In this document: one piece after another, positions 1 to 6,399 of the stretch
Layout of the letters: every line of letters begins with the position of its first letter
How positions within the stretch are numbered: the first letter of the stretch is position 1
From: an uncultured Barnesiella sp.
GTDB lineage: Bacteria > Bacteroidota > Bacteroidia > Bacteroidales > Barnesiellaceae_A
DNA: 7,865 bases
Reading direction: 5' to 3'
NCBI GenBank assembly: GCA_904502265.1
Contig: CAJGDT010000076.1
Location: 1 to 7,865, forward strand
Position numbers and translations under genes: made by a program
Notes under the pieces: generated by a model
The model's input: the letters and a program-made list of their open reading frames with translations, nothing else
The model's database searches: none
Told to the model about the DNA's origin: nothing

Positions 1-968
1 AAGTGGAGAAGGCTTATGCCGCCATTGCGTTATATTGTAATGGAAACAAAAAAGTGGCGGAAAGTATTATCAACTCTTTGCGTGAGTATGCTGTAGTATC
101 ATCTTCGCAAGGTATGTATTGGCCCCATAATCGTAGTTATTCATTCTATCGCAATAGTGCGGTACAAGTACACTGTGCAATATATGAGGCCTTTGCATTG
201 GTATCTCCTCGGATTCCCGAAATGGATGCTATGCGACAATGGTTACTCTTGCAGAAACAGACACAAGATTGGGCCGGCGTGCCATCGACACTCGATGCTG
301 TAAACATTCTTCTTACATCGGGCTCAAATTGGTGTAATGATAACGATGCTGCTCGAATGGAGTGGGGCAATGCACCACTTCCTACGCCCTCACAAGCCGA
401 ACAGATAATGGGTTATGATAAGTATGTGCGTGAAGGCAATACTATAAATAGCGCTGATGCTACATTACGCATCAAAGGACATGATGAGAAACCCTCTTGG
501 GGTGCAATATATTGGCAGTACAGCGATGATATAACCGACATAGAAGCTCATAGCACCGATGAGGTAAGTGTTGAGCGAAGCTACTATGTTGAGCGTGACG
601 GTAATTGGGTTCCTGTCGAGAGCACATCGGTAAGGGTGGGTGATGTTATAAAAGTGCGTATGACGATGAAAAGTGTGCGGGATATGCAGTATATGGCATT
701 GATTGATGCACGTCCGGCATGCTTTGAGCCTCAGGAACAATTACCTCAATACAATAATTCGCAAGGGTTATGGTATTATTCAGTTCCCGAAGATGCTGTT
801 ACTGCATTCTATATCGAGCACATGCCTCGAGGTGTATATGTGATAGAATATAATGTATATGCCGACCGTCAAGGAACATACACATCGGGCATTGCAACAT
901 TGCAAAGCTATTATGCCCCTCAATTCACTGCCCATACATCCGGTACAACCATAACCGTTTCGCAATAA
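1..968 (+). CDS. Alpha-2-macroglobulin family protein, C-terminal fragment
   Basis: This is the 3' end of a gene that is open at the left edge; the frame enters at base 3 and 321 residues are visible before TAA at 966-968. The GTG at base 3 is an internal valine codon, not a start. Residues 1 to about 115 look like the last helices of an alpha/alpha-toroid domain, with GMYWPHN at 37-43 and WAGVPSTLDAVNILL at 90-104. Residues of about 140-321 look like the C-terminal beta-sandwich (MG10 or receptor-binding-like) domain. Landmarks there are PSWGAIYWQY at 164-173, VGDVIKVRMTM at 212-222, ACFEP at 239-243 and a final YYAPQFTAHTSG. Bacterial members are large envelope proteins thought to trap or inhibit attacking proteases. 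In Bacteroidetes they are often near 1,900 residues, so most of the gene lies outside the window. No thioester CxEQ motif is visible, but its usual place would be upstream. The family call is firm; the physiological role is inferred from the family. Confidence 0.85.
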   Translation, partial: VEKAYAAIALYCNGNKKVAESIINSLREYAVVSSSQGMYWPHNRSYSFYRNSAVQVHCAIYEAFALVSPRIPEMDAMRQWLLLQKQTQDWAGVPSTLDAVNILLTSGSNWCNDNDAARMEWGNAPLPTPSQAEQIMGYDKYVREGNTINSADATLRIKGHDEKPSWGAIYWQYSDDITDIEAHSTDEVSVERSYYVERDGNWVPVESTSVRVGDVIKVRMTMKSVRDMQYMALIDARPACFEPQEQLPQYNNSQGLWYYSVPEDAVTAFYIEHMPRGVYVIEYNVYADRQGTYTSGIATLQSYYAPQFTAHTSGTTITVSQ

Positions 969-986
969 TGGCAATTACATAGGTCT

Positions 987-1029
987 AAAACAACAGCGGG
1001 CTGAGGAACTCTCAACCCGCTGTTGTTTT
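987..1029. terminator. Bidirectional hairpin terminator between convergent genes
   Basis: A near-perfect inverted repeat has arms at 987-1005 and 1011-1029 around the 5-nt loop GAACT. Of 19 possible pairs, 18 are complementary; the only mismatch is 1001 with 1015. The base of the stem is AAAACAAC paired with GTTGTTTT. Each strand therefore ends its stem in a U-rich segment, as expected for an intrinsic terminator that works in both directions. It sits 18 nt after the + strand alpha-2-macroglobulin stop and 19 nt beyond the - strand rfbB stop, so it can serve both transcripts and separate the two units. Confidence 0.85.
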
Positions 1030-1048
1030 ATGGTGGTATTGTATTCGA

Positions 1049-2176
1049 TTACAATTTATACATATTTTCGTAATACTTTTGGTAGTCACCACTGGTTACA
1101 TTGTCCATCCACTCTTGGTTGTCGAGATACCAGCGTACGGTTTTTTCTATACCCTCTTCAAATTGCAATGATGGTTCCCAACCGAGTTCTCTTTGCAACT
1201 TGGTCGAGTCGATTGCGTAGCGAGCATCGTGTCCGAGACGGTCGGTAACGTAGGTGATAAGGTCGAGCGAGTGACCTTCGGGATTACCTAAAATGCGATC
1301 GACGGTTTTTATCATCACCTTGATAAGGTCTATGTTTTTCCATTCGTTAAAACCTCCGATATTGTAAGTCTCTGCAATCTTGCCCTTGTGGAAAATGAGG
1401 TCTATTGCGCGTGCGTGGTCTTCAACGTAGAGCCAGTCACGTACGTTCTCGCCCTTGCCATATACGGGGAGTGGCTTTCGGTGACGAATATTGTTGATAA
1501 ATAGAGGTATTAGCTTCTCGGGAAATTGGTATGGGCCATAGTTGTTTGAGCAGTTGGTGACGATGGTGGGCATACCATAGGTATCGTGATAGGCGCGTAC
1601 GAAGTGGTCGCTCGAAGCCTTTGCTGCCGAGTAGGGGCTGTGGGGATTGTATTTTGTGGTCTCGTAGAAGAAGTCGTCGCCATAGGCTTTATGTCCCTCC
1701 GACGAAGCTGTGGTTTTGAAAGGAGGCTCTATACCCTCGGGGTGGTTCATTGATAATGCACCATACACCTCATCGGTAGAGATATGGTAGAAGCGTTTAC
1801 CCTCATATCCTTCAGGAAGGCTCTCCCAATAGAGTTTTGCTGCTTGAAGAAGTGACAGCGTACCCATTACGTTGGTGCGAGCAAAGGTAAAAGGATCTTT
1901 GATAGAACGGTCTACGTGGCTCTCGGCTGCAAGGTGGATAATGGCATCGACCTTCTCGTCTTGCATAAGTCGGTAGAAAGCCTCAAAGTCGCAGATATCC
2001 ATCTTTACAAACTTGTAGTTGGGCTTTCCTTCTATATCTTTCAGATTGGATAGATTACCGGCATAGGTAAGTTTGTCAAGGTTGATAATATTATATTCGG
2101 GATATTTGTTGACGAAGAGTCGTACAACATGACTGCCTATGAAACCGGCACCTCCGGTTATTACTATATTTTTCAT
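1049..2176 (-). CDS. rfbB: dTDP-glucose 4,6-dehydratase (RmlB/RfbB)
   Basis: This cytosolic enzyme converts dTDP-glucose to dTDP-4-keto-6-deoxyglucose using tightly bound NAD+, the second step of dTDP-L-rhamnose synthesis. The 375-residue protein is an extended short-chain dehydrogenase/reductase. The dinucleotide-binding GGAGFIGSH is at 8-16, LDKLTYAGNL at 33-42 and HLAAESHVDRS at 81-91. The family's catalytic acid pair is in STDEVYG, with D135 and E136. The catalytic YxxxK is Y182-K186 in PYSAAKASSDH. The segment between E136 and Y182 is 45 residues, about 14 more than I count in the E. coli enzyme; all catalytic motifs are intact, so this looks like a lineage insertion. The ATG overlaps the rfbD stop as ATGA, which suggests translational coupling. 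It is the last gene of the operon and is followed by the hairpin terminator. Confidence 0.97.
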   Translation of the reverse strand: MKNIVITGGAGFIGSHVVRLFVNKYPEYNIINLDKLTYAGNLSNLKDIEGKPNYKFVKMDICDFEAFYRLMQDEKVDAIIHLAAESHVDRSIKDPFTFARTNVMGTLSLLQAAKLYWESLPEGYEGKRFYHISTDEVYGALSMNHPEGIEPPFKTTASSEGHKAYGDDFFYETTKYNPHSPYSAAKASSDHFVRAYHDTYGMPTIVTNCSNNYGPYQFPEKLIPLFINNIRHRKPLPVYGKGENVRDWLYVEDHARAIDLIFHKGKIAETYNIGGFNEWKNIDLIKVMIKTVDRILGNPEGHSLDLITYVTDRLGHDARYAIDSTKLQRELGWEPSLQFEEGIEKTVRWYLDNQEWMDNVTSGDYQKYYENMYKL

Positions 2177-3069
2177 TTTTGTTGGTGCTGTTTAAGGTTA
2201 TGTATGCATCTCTTGAGAGAGTCGGTCCAATATGGTATTTTTATATCGAATACCTCCTTAATTTTAGTCTTGTCGAGCACCGAGTATGCCGGTCGTTTGA
2301 CAGGGCTGGGAAACTCATTGCTATGACAAGGTGTTATATCGCACGAGGTTGTTTCGTTATATTGGGCTATTAATTTGGCAAAGTCGTACCAAGAGCAAAC
2401 ACCTTCGTTGGAGTAGTGGTATATGCCGGTTTGTGAGCCATCGTATTTTTCAAGTATCACAGCAATGGCGTGTGCCAAATCGTTGGCATAGGTAGGTGTG
2501 CCTACTTGGTCAAACACAACTTTTAATTGCGGTTTGGTGGCTGTGAGGCTCATCATAGTTTTGCAGAAATTTTTACCAAACTCGGAGTATAGCCATGCGG
2601 TACGTATAATGACGTGGTTGCAACCAGTGGCTATAATGCGTTGCTCTCCATGCAATTTTGTCAGGCCATACACGCCGGTAGGTGTGCCTTGTTGATTTTC
2701 TTTGCAAGGTGTATTATATACCTCTTTTCCAAATACATAGTCGGTAGATATGTGTATGAGCAATGCGCCAACTTCTTTGGCCGCCTTAGCCAGATTCTCG
2801 GGTGCTATGGCATTGAGACTTTCGGCCAATTGCTCATTCGTCTCGGCCGCATCTACATTGGTATATGCCGCACAATTGACTATGATATTAACATTGTTTT
2901 CGGTAACCATTTTGTGCACGGCATTTGCGTTGGTTATGTCGAGGTAGGTTGTATCAACACCTTCAACTTCGCACACATCGGTAAAGATGTATCGATTGTG
3001 GCTTTTTTCGGCCACAATGCGCATCGCATTTCCCAACTGTCCGTTGGCACCGGTAACAAGTACTACCAT
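2173..3069 (-). CDS. rfbD: dTDP-4-dehydrorhamnose reductase (RmlD/RfbD)
   Basis: This enzyme performs the last step of dTDP-L-rhamnose synthesis, the NAD(P)H-dependent reduction of dTDP-4-keto-L-rhamnose. The 298-residue length is normal for the family. The Rossmann glycine motif GANGQLG is at 7-13, the NCAAYTNVDAAE signature of RmlD at 65-76 and STDYVF at 108-113. The catalytic YxxxK is Y134-K138 in VYGLTKLHGE. The C-terminal half carries the substrate-domain phrase PVKRPAYSVLDKTK, typical of this family. The gene starts 3 nt after the rfbC stop, and its TGA overlaps the rfbB ATG by 4 nt. It is therefore translated as part of the rfbA-C-D-B block. Confidence 0.97.
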   Translation of the reverse strand: MVVLVTGANGQLGNAMRIVAEKSHNRYIFTDVCEVEGVDTTYLDITNANAVHKMVTENNVNIIVNCAAYTNVDAAETNEQLAESLNAIAPENLAKAAKEVGALLIHISTDYVFGKEVYNTPCKENQQGTPTGVYGLTKLHGEQRIIATGCNHVIIRTAWLYSEFGKNFCKTMMSLTATKPQLKVVFDQVGTPTYANDLAHAIAVILEKYDGSQTGIYHYSNEGVCSWYDFAKLIAQYNETTSCDITPCHSNEFPSPVKRPAYSVLDKTKIKEVFDIKIPYWTDSLKRCIHNLKQHQQK

Positions 3070-3072
3070 AGT

Positions 3073-3654
3073 TTACTCAAATTCGGGATAGAGGTTTGTA
3101 TTGTAATCAAAAGGTGTGTCAAAATCTTTTAAGCAAGCGTGCTTGAGGTCTTTTTCCGATAGAATGGCTTTTTCAATCGGAATGAGCCAGTCTATACCAA
3201 GGTCGTCGTCTTTGATGTTTATGCCATAATCGGCTTCGGGTGTGTAAAAGTTGTCACACTTGTATTGAAAAATGGCTGTGTCGCTCAATACCGCAAAACC
3301 ATGAGCAAACCCACGAGGGATAAAAAGTTCTCGGTGATTCTCTTCACTGAGCTCTACTGCAACGTGCTGTCCGTATGTGGGCGATCCTTTGCGTATATCT
3401 ACTGCAACATCAAGTACGCGACCTTTGACACAACGTACCAACTTACTTTGAGAATAGGGTGGGGCTTGAAAGTGTAGGCCGCGAATGACTCCATGGCTCG
3501 ACATGCTTTCGTTGTCCTGTACAAAACGGATGGGACGTACTTTTTGATCAAACTCTCGTTGAGAAAAACTCTCAAAAAAGTAGCCTCTGGCATCCTTAAA
3601 CACCTTTGGTTCAATAATTGCTAAGCCATCTATGGCGGTTTTTATAACTTCCAT
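3073..3654 (-). CDS. rfbC: dTDP-4-dehydrorhamnose 3,5-epimerase (RmlC/RfbC)
   Basis: This enzyme inverts C3 and C5 of dTDP-4-keto-6-deoxyglucose to give dTDP-4-keto-L-rhamnose, the third pathway step. At 193 residues it has the normal size for this cupin-fold, usually dimeric, enzyme. KVFKDARGYFFESF at 17-30 forms the N-terminal signature. VIRGLHFQ at 56-63 carries the presumed catalytic base H61. RGFAHGF is at 114-120, and Y137 in NFYTPEADYGI matches the family's catalytic tyrosine. D169 in ILSEKD matches the aspartate that pairs with the histidine. These residue roles are transferred from the known family. The gene lies 3 nt downstream of rfbA and 3 nt upstream of rfbD, with no room for a separate promoter outside coding sequence. 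Confidence 0.97.
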   Translation of the reverse strand: MEVIKTAIDGLAIIEPKVFKDARGYFFESFSQREFDQKVRPIRFVQDNESMSSHGVIRGLHFQAPPYSQSKLVRCVKGRVLDVAVDIRKGSPTYGQHVAVELSEENHRELFIPRGFAHGFAVLSDTAIFQYKCDNFYTPEADYGINIKDDDLGIDWLIPIEKAILSEKDLKHACLKDFDTPFDYNTNLYPEFE

Positions 3655-3657
3655 ACA

Positions 3658-4563
3658 TCAATCCCAGCTTGGGCGTCCGTTTTCTTTCTCTATCTCTATA
3701 ACTTTCAGTAAATATTGGCCGTATTGATTCTTGATCATAGGCTCGGCGAGTTGACGCATGCGCTCTTCGGTAATCCAACCTTGGCGGTATGCAATACCCT
3801 CCAAGCAGGCTACTTTCAAGCCTTGACGTTTCTCAAGTACTTCTATGTATGTCGAAGCCTCTGATAGTGAGTCGTGTGTGCCGGTATCGAGCCATGCAAA
3901 ACCTCGACCCAAAGTTTGTACCTTCAATTCACCATCGGCCAAGAAGTGCTGATTGACTGTAGTTATTTCGTATTCGCCACGAGCCGACGGCTTGATTTTG
4001 CGAGCTACATCGACCACTTTGTTGGGGTAGAAATATAAGCCTACTACTGCGTAGTTTGATTTGGGTTGAGTGGGTTTTTCTTCGATTGAGAGGCAGTTGC
4101 CATGCTTGTCAAACTCTGCAACACCATATCGCTCAGGGTCGTTAACCCAATAGCCAAATACAGTTGCTTTACTCTCCTCTTCGGCGGCACGCACAGCTTC
4201 TTTAAGCATGTTGGTAAATCCCGATCCATGGAAGATGTTATCGCCCAAAACAAGGCATGCACAATCGTCACCAATAAAATCGGCTCCAATTGTAAATGCT
4301 TGCGCCAGACCATCGGGTGAAGGTTGCTCGGCGTATTCAAAGTGCACACCATAATCCGATCCATCGCCTAATAGGCGCTTAAATCCTGGCAAGTCATGTG
4401 GTGTCGAGATAATCAAAATCTCTCTGATACCGGCAAGCATCAGTACCGAAATGGGATAGTATACCATTGGCTTGTCATATATGGGCATCAATTGTTTTGA
4501 AATGCCTTTGGTGATAGGATACAAGCGTGTACCACTGCCACCGGCGAGGACTATTCCTTTCAT
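3658..4563 (-). CDS. rfbA: Glucose-1-phosphate thymidylyltransferase (RmlA/RfbA)
   Basis: This enzyme joins glucose-1-phosphate and dTTP to form dTDP-glucose and pyrophosphate, the committed first step of dTDP-L-rhamnose synthesis. It is usually feedback-inhibited by dTDP-rhamnose. The 301-residue length is typical. The nucleotidyltransferase loop GGSGTRLYPIT is at 8-18, followed by SKQLMPIYDKPM at 22-33. The sugar-nucleotide contacts QPSPDGLAQA are at 80-89 and the metal-binding LGDNIF at 106-111. The C-terminal part contains the RmlA phrases GRGFAWLDTGTHDSL and YRQGWI. The start is 15 nt after the stop of the membrane transferase, and the stop is 3 nt before rfbC. The full set of motifs leaves little doubt over RmlA rather than another sugar-phosphate nucleotidyltransferase. 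Confidence 0.97.
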   Translation of the reverse strand: MKGIVLAGGSGTRLYPITKGISKQLMPIYDKPMVYYPISVLMLAGIREILIISTPHDLPGFKRLLGDGSDYGVHFEYAEQPSPDGLAQAFTIGADFIGDDCACLVLGDNIFHGSGFTNMLKEAVRAAEEESKATVFGYWVNDPERYGVAEFDKHGNCLSIEEKPTQPKSNYAVVGLYFYPNKVVDVARKIKPSARGEYEITTVNQHFLADGELKVQTLGRGFAWLDTGTHDSLSEASTYIEVLEKRQGLKVACLEGIAYRQGWITEERMRQLAEPMIKNQYGQYLLKVIEIEKENGRPSWD

Positions 4564-4578
4564 GGTTCTATATGGTGT

Positions 4579-5769
4579 TTATGATATTTTTTTGATGTTT
4601 CTATTTGTTGTAGAGTCTACAAAACGTTGCAACTTTATCCATGATGAGCAGTTGGTTATCTGAGTTTTTAGACCTATCTTGTGTAATATATGATATACTC
4701 TTGATTCGTGTCTGATGTGCCACTGGGTTATGGGATAGAATACAAATGTTATAAGTATTCCCAGAGCCACTACAATATAAAGTTGAATGTCTATTGACCA
4801 ACCTATTTTATATGCCACATACCAACATAATATGACAAGCATATTTATGCCGATAATAGATGTTGTAGTGCCGAAATGCGAAAAACCAAGTGTTATGAAT
4901 AAGTGGTGGAGATGCGTTTTATCGGCACTGAAAGGCGATCTCTTACGTATTATGCGCATAATCATAACTCTCACTGTATCGAATACCGGTACACACAACA
5001 CCGCTAATGTAAATGGTACAATACCAAGATTGGAATCTAAGCTTGTTTCTTGGGGATAAGTAGAGAGAATGTTGATGACAAAAATAGAAAAAATAAGGCC
5101 CAACGAAAGTGTGCCGGCATCACCTATAAACATCTTGGAATCTTTGCCAAACATGTTGTGGAAAAAGAACGGTATGAGCGAAGAGGCTACGATGATGGAG
5201 AGGGTAGCCATGCGTATATTGTCGATAGAGTAGAATAAGGTACTCAATAGAATACAAGATATAATCGTGAATCCCGAAGAATAGCCGTCAACGCCATCTA
5301 TAAGATTTATGGCGTTGATAATACCCACACATGCAAAAATTGTGAGTGGAATAGATACATATTCCGGTATTGTTGTCAATCCCCACAAGCCATGAAAGTT
5401 GCATATTTGTGTATCCGATACTATCATGATATAGAGTACCAATATAATCTCGGCACATAGCTTAATCTTAGGAGATAGTGATATAGTGTCATCAATGAAA
5501 CCAATGATCATAATGATGATAATGGCTGCAAATGTGGGGAACATATCATAAAATGATCCAAAGTATTTGAAACTCATGATTCCGGCCATGATACCAAATA
5601 CAACGGTAAGTCCGCCCATAACAGGAACCGGTACTCGTTGCAATTTGCGAGCATCTGGATTATCAACTATGTTTTTCTCCAAAGCTACCTTAAGTAGGTA
5701 TGGATAAATCCATGATGTTGATAGTAGTGCTATCAATGCCGGTATGAGTATAGACCAAAGTACGTTCAT
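4579..5769 (-). CDS. WecA/MraY-family undecaprenyl-phosphate sugar-1-phosphate transferase
   Basis: This integral membrane enzyme of the glycosyltransferase 4 family moves a sugar-1-phosphate, often GlcNAc-1-P, from a UDP-sugar to undecaprenyl phosphate on the inner face of the inner membrane. That step starts a lipid-linked glycan. The 396-residue protein has many hydrophobic segments, starting at 3-20. DNPDARK is at 36-42 and MGGL at 51-54. The family acidic motifs are FIDD at 91-94, NLIDGVDG at 155-162 and IGDAGT at 215-220. HLHH at 286-289 matches the conserved HIHH-type histidine loop of WecA-like enzymes. The tail of about 45 residues after the last membrane segment is basic and cytosolic by prediction. 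An in-frame TAA six codons upstream (5785-5787) confirms the ATG at 5769. It is the first gene of the operon, 15 nt before rfbA. The exact sugar donor cannot be read from sequence, so no symbol is given. Confidence 0.93.
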   Translation of the reverse strand: MNVLWSILIPALIALLSTSWIYPYLLKVALEKNIVDNPDARKLQRVPVPVMGGLTVVFGIMAGIMSFKYFGSFYDMFPTFAAIIIIMIIGFIDDTISLSPKIKLCAEIILVLYIMIVSDTQICNFHGLWGLTTIPEYVSIPLTIFACVGIINAINLIDGVDGYSSGFTIISCILLSTLFYSIDNIRMATLSIIVASSLIPFFFHNMFGKDSKMFIGDAGTLSLGLIFSIFVINILSTYPQETSLDSNLGIVPFTLAVLCVPVFDTVRVMIMRIIRKRSPFSADKTHLHHLFITLGFSHFGTTTSIIGINMLVILCWYVAYKIGWSIDIQLYIVVALGILITFVFYPITQWHIRHESRVYHILHKIGLKTQITNCSSWIKLQRFVDSTTNRNIKKIS

Positions 5770-5789
5770 CTTTATCTGTTTCTTTTAGC

Positions 5790-5834
5790 TCATGAGAGTA
5801 GTGCTTGTTGTATGTTGCTTATAACATTACTCAT
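5790..5834 (-). other. Possible 14-codon leader ORF before the operon
   Basis: Inside the predicted leader of the - strand operon there is a complete ATG-to-TGA frame encoding MSNVISNIQQALLS. It ends 20 nt before the ATG of the membrane transferase and lies downstream of the predicted promoter at 5864-5894, so it would be in the mRNA. The peptide has no run of one amino acid that would point to classical attenuation. It could equally be a chance frame in an AT-rich leader. Confidence 0.2.
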
Positions 5835-5863
5835 GCCCAATTTGCTTAAGTGTTATTAGCTGA

Positions 5864-5894
5864 CAAATATATAAAATAAACCTATAATAATCAA
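5864..5894 (-). promoter_or_regulatory. Predicted Bacteroidetes-type promoter of the glycan operon
   Basis: Read on the - strand, TATATTTG (5871 down to 5864) is an exact match to the Bacteroidetes primary-sigma -7 element TAnnTTTG. A TTG lies 20 nt upstream (5894 down to 5892), in the place expected for the -33 element. The surrounding DNA is AT-rich. Transcription would start near 5857 and give a leader of about 90 nt before the membrane transferase ATG. No other promoter is evident between the five genes, so this probably drives the whole operon. Confidence 0.6.
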
Positions 5895-6145
5895 GTAAAG
5901 AGAAATAGTTTAGTATAAGAATCATCTTTGTTTGTAATTGACTTGTTGTCAATTTGTTATATTTATGCATGTTGGGGTGTGATTTTATTCTATATTGTGT
6001 GTAATAGCTTTGCCCTTTTTCGTGCTTTCTTGTCAATATTGATTCATTATAATTCTTATTGTTTGGTGTATATGATATTTTCTAAGCGATTAACACTCAG
6101 TAGATGAGGTGTTTGTATTGGTCGTAAAGTCGATTTCTTAATGAG

Positions 6146-6237
6146 CTATAGCCTCCGACTCGTTGTTGCCTTGATGTAGGCTGGCAAGCTGAATGTTGAT
6201 TTCTCCTTTTGATGTAATGTTGTAGTCGGAAGCATAG
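6146..6237. other. Long-range inverted repeat, possible structured RNA
   Basis: The arm CTATAGCCTCCGACT (6146-6160) pairs with AGTCGGAAGCATAG (6224-6237). The pairing has one mismatch (6153 with 6231) and one bulged A or T, including a perfect 7-bp core (6154-6160 with 6224-6230). It encloses 63 nt. Inside, TTGCC (6166-6170) can pair with GGCAA (6183-6187), and TTGATGTA occurs twice (6171-6178 and 6209-6216). The block is visibly richer in G and C than the DNA to its left. This arrangement would suit a small structured RNA or a regulatory leader, but the transcribed strand is unknown, no terminator-like T-run follows closely, and I cannot assign it to a named RNA family. Confidence 0.3.
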
Positions 6238-6274
6238 TGTATAACTAATTGTATATTTTGTTAACTCCCTTTAA

Positions 6275-6303
6275 TAGATTTGCAAAATAAAATATTATCT
6301 TTG
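6275..6303 (+). promoter_or_regulatory. Tandem -7 elements upstream of the lipoprotein gene
   Basis: Two exact matches to the Bacteroidetes -7 consensus TAnnTTTG lie in a row: TAGATTTG at 6275-6282 and TATCTTTG at 6296-6303. Neither has a TTTG -33 element at the ideal distance of about 19-21 nt. TTTTG at 6256-6260 is 14 nt before the first, and the TTTG inside the first box is 13 nt before the second. The second box is the more likely one, giving a start near 6310 and a leader of about 90 nt. Weak -33 elements suggest either a modest promoter or one helped by an activator. Confidence 0.45.
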
Positions 6304-6320
6304 CGATAGCTATATCGCAA
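6301..6320. promoter_or_regulatory. Perfect palindrome overlapping the predicted transcription start
   Basis: TTGCGATA (6301-6308) and TATCGCAA (6313-6320) are exact reverse complements around the 4-nt spacer GCTA. The left arm shares its first three bases with the second -7 element, and the predicted start falls within the palindrome. It could be an operator for a dimeric regulator, or a short hairpin at the extreme 5' end of the mRNA. With an 8-bp stem and no T-run after it, it does not look like a terminator. Confidence 0.4.
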
Positions 6321-6399
6321 TTATGTATTATGTTGCAGATAATGAGTGGGAAACTTGATATGTAGCAAATAAAAATTTACAAATCTAATATATCACATT

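Larger units (their letters stand above)
5770..6399. other. Divergent intergenic region, 630 nt, no convincing gene
   Basis: This region separates the - strand glycan operon from the + strand lipoprotein gene. From 5770 to about 5895 it holds the operon leader and promoter. From about 5896 to 6080 it is very AT-rich; I see nothing firm there except a lone + strand TAGCTTTG (6005-6012) that fits the -7 consensus but has no well-placed -33 element. A small imperfect hairpin has arms at 6092-6099 and 6105-6113, with one bulged G and the loop GTAGA. From about 6140 to 6240 is a structured block described separately. The last 130 nt carry the rightward promoter elements, a palindrome and an A-rich leader. 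Frames of 40 to 70 codons exist on the - strand but lack convincing starts or family resemblance. Confidence 0.7.

Noticed and set aside
2614..3132. A 172-codon + strand open frame antisense to rfbD and the end of rfbC.
   Set aside because: rfbD and rfbC are unmistakable on the other strand with all motifs. The antisense translation is cysteine- and isoleucine-rich with no recognisable domain.
4044..4364. A 106-codon - strand frame inside rfbA.
   Set aside because: It lies in a shifted frame within the conserved rfbA coding sequence, so it is a shadow of that gene; rfbA itself is uninterrupted.
5827..6036. A 69-codon ATG-started frame on the - strand in the AT-rich intergenic DNA.
   Set aside because: It overlaps the predicted operon promoter, has low-complexity AT-driven composition, and shows no domain, signal or good promoter of its own.
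6092..6113. A small hairpin (AACAC/GTGTT plus TCA/TGA) considered as a terminator.
   Set aside because: The stem is short, bulged and AT-leaning, no T-run follows it, and no gene ends just before it.
6100..6270. Two overlapping - strand open frames of 57 and 40 codons (6100-6270 and 6141-6260) whose translations look protein-like.
   Set aside because: Neither has an ATG, they overlap in different frames, and they coincide with the inverted repeat. A nucleotide-level element or chance is more likely than a gene, although a decayed gene cannot be excluded.
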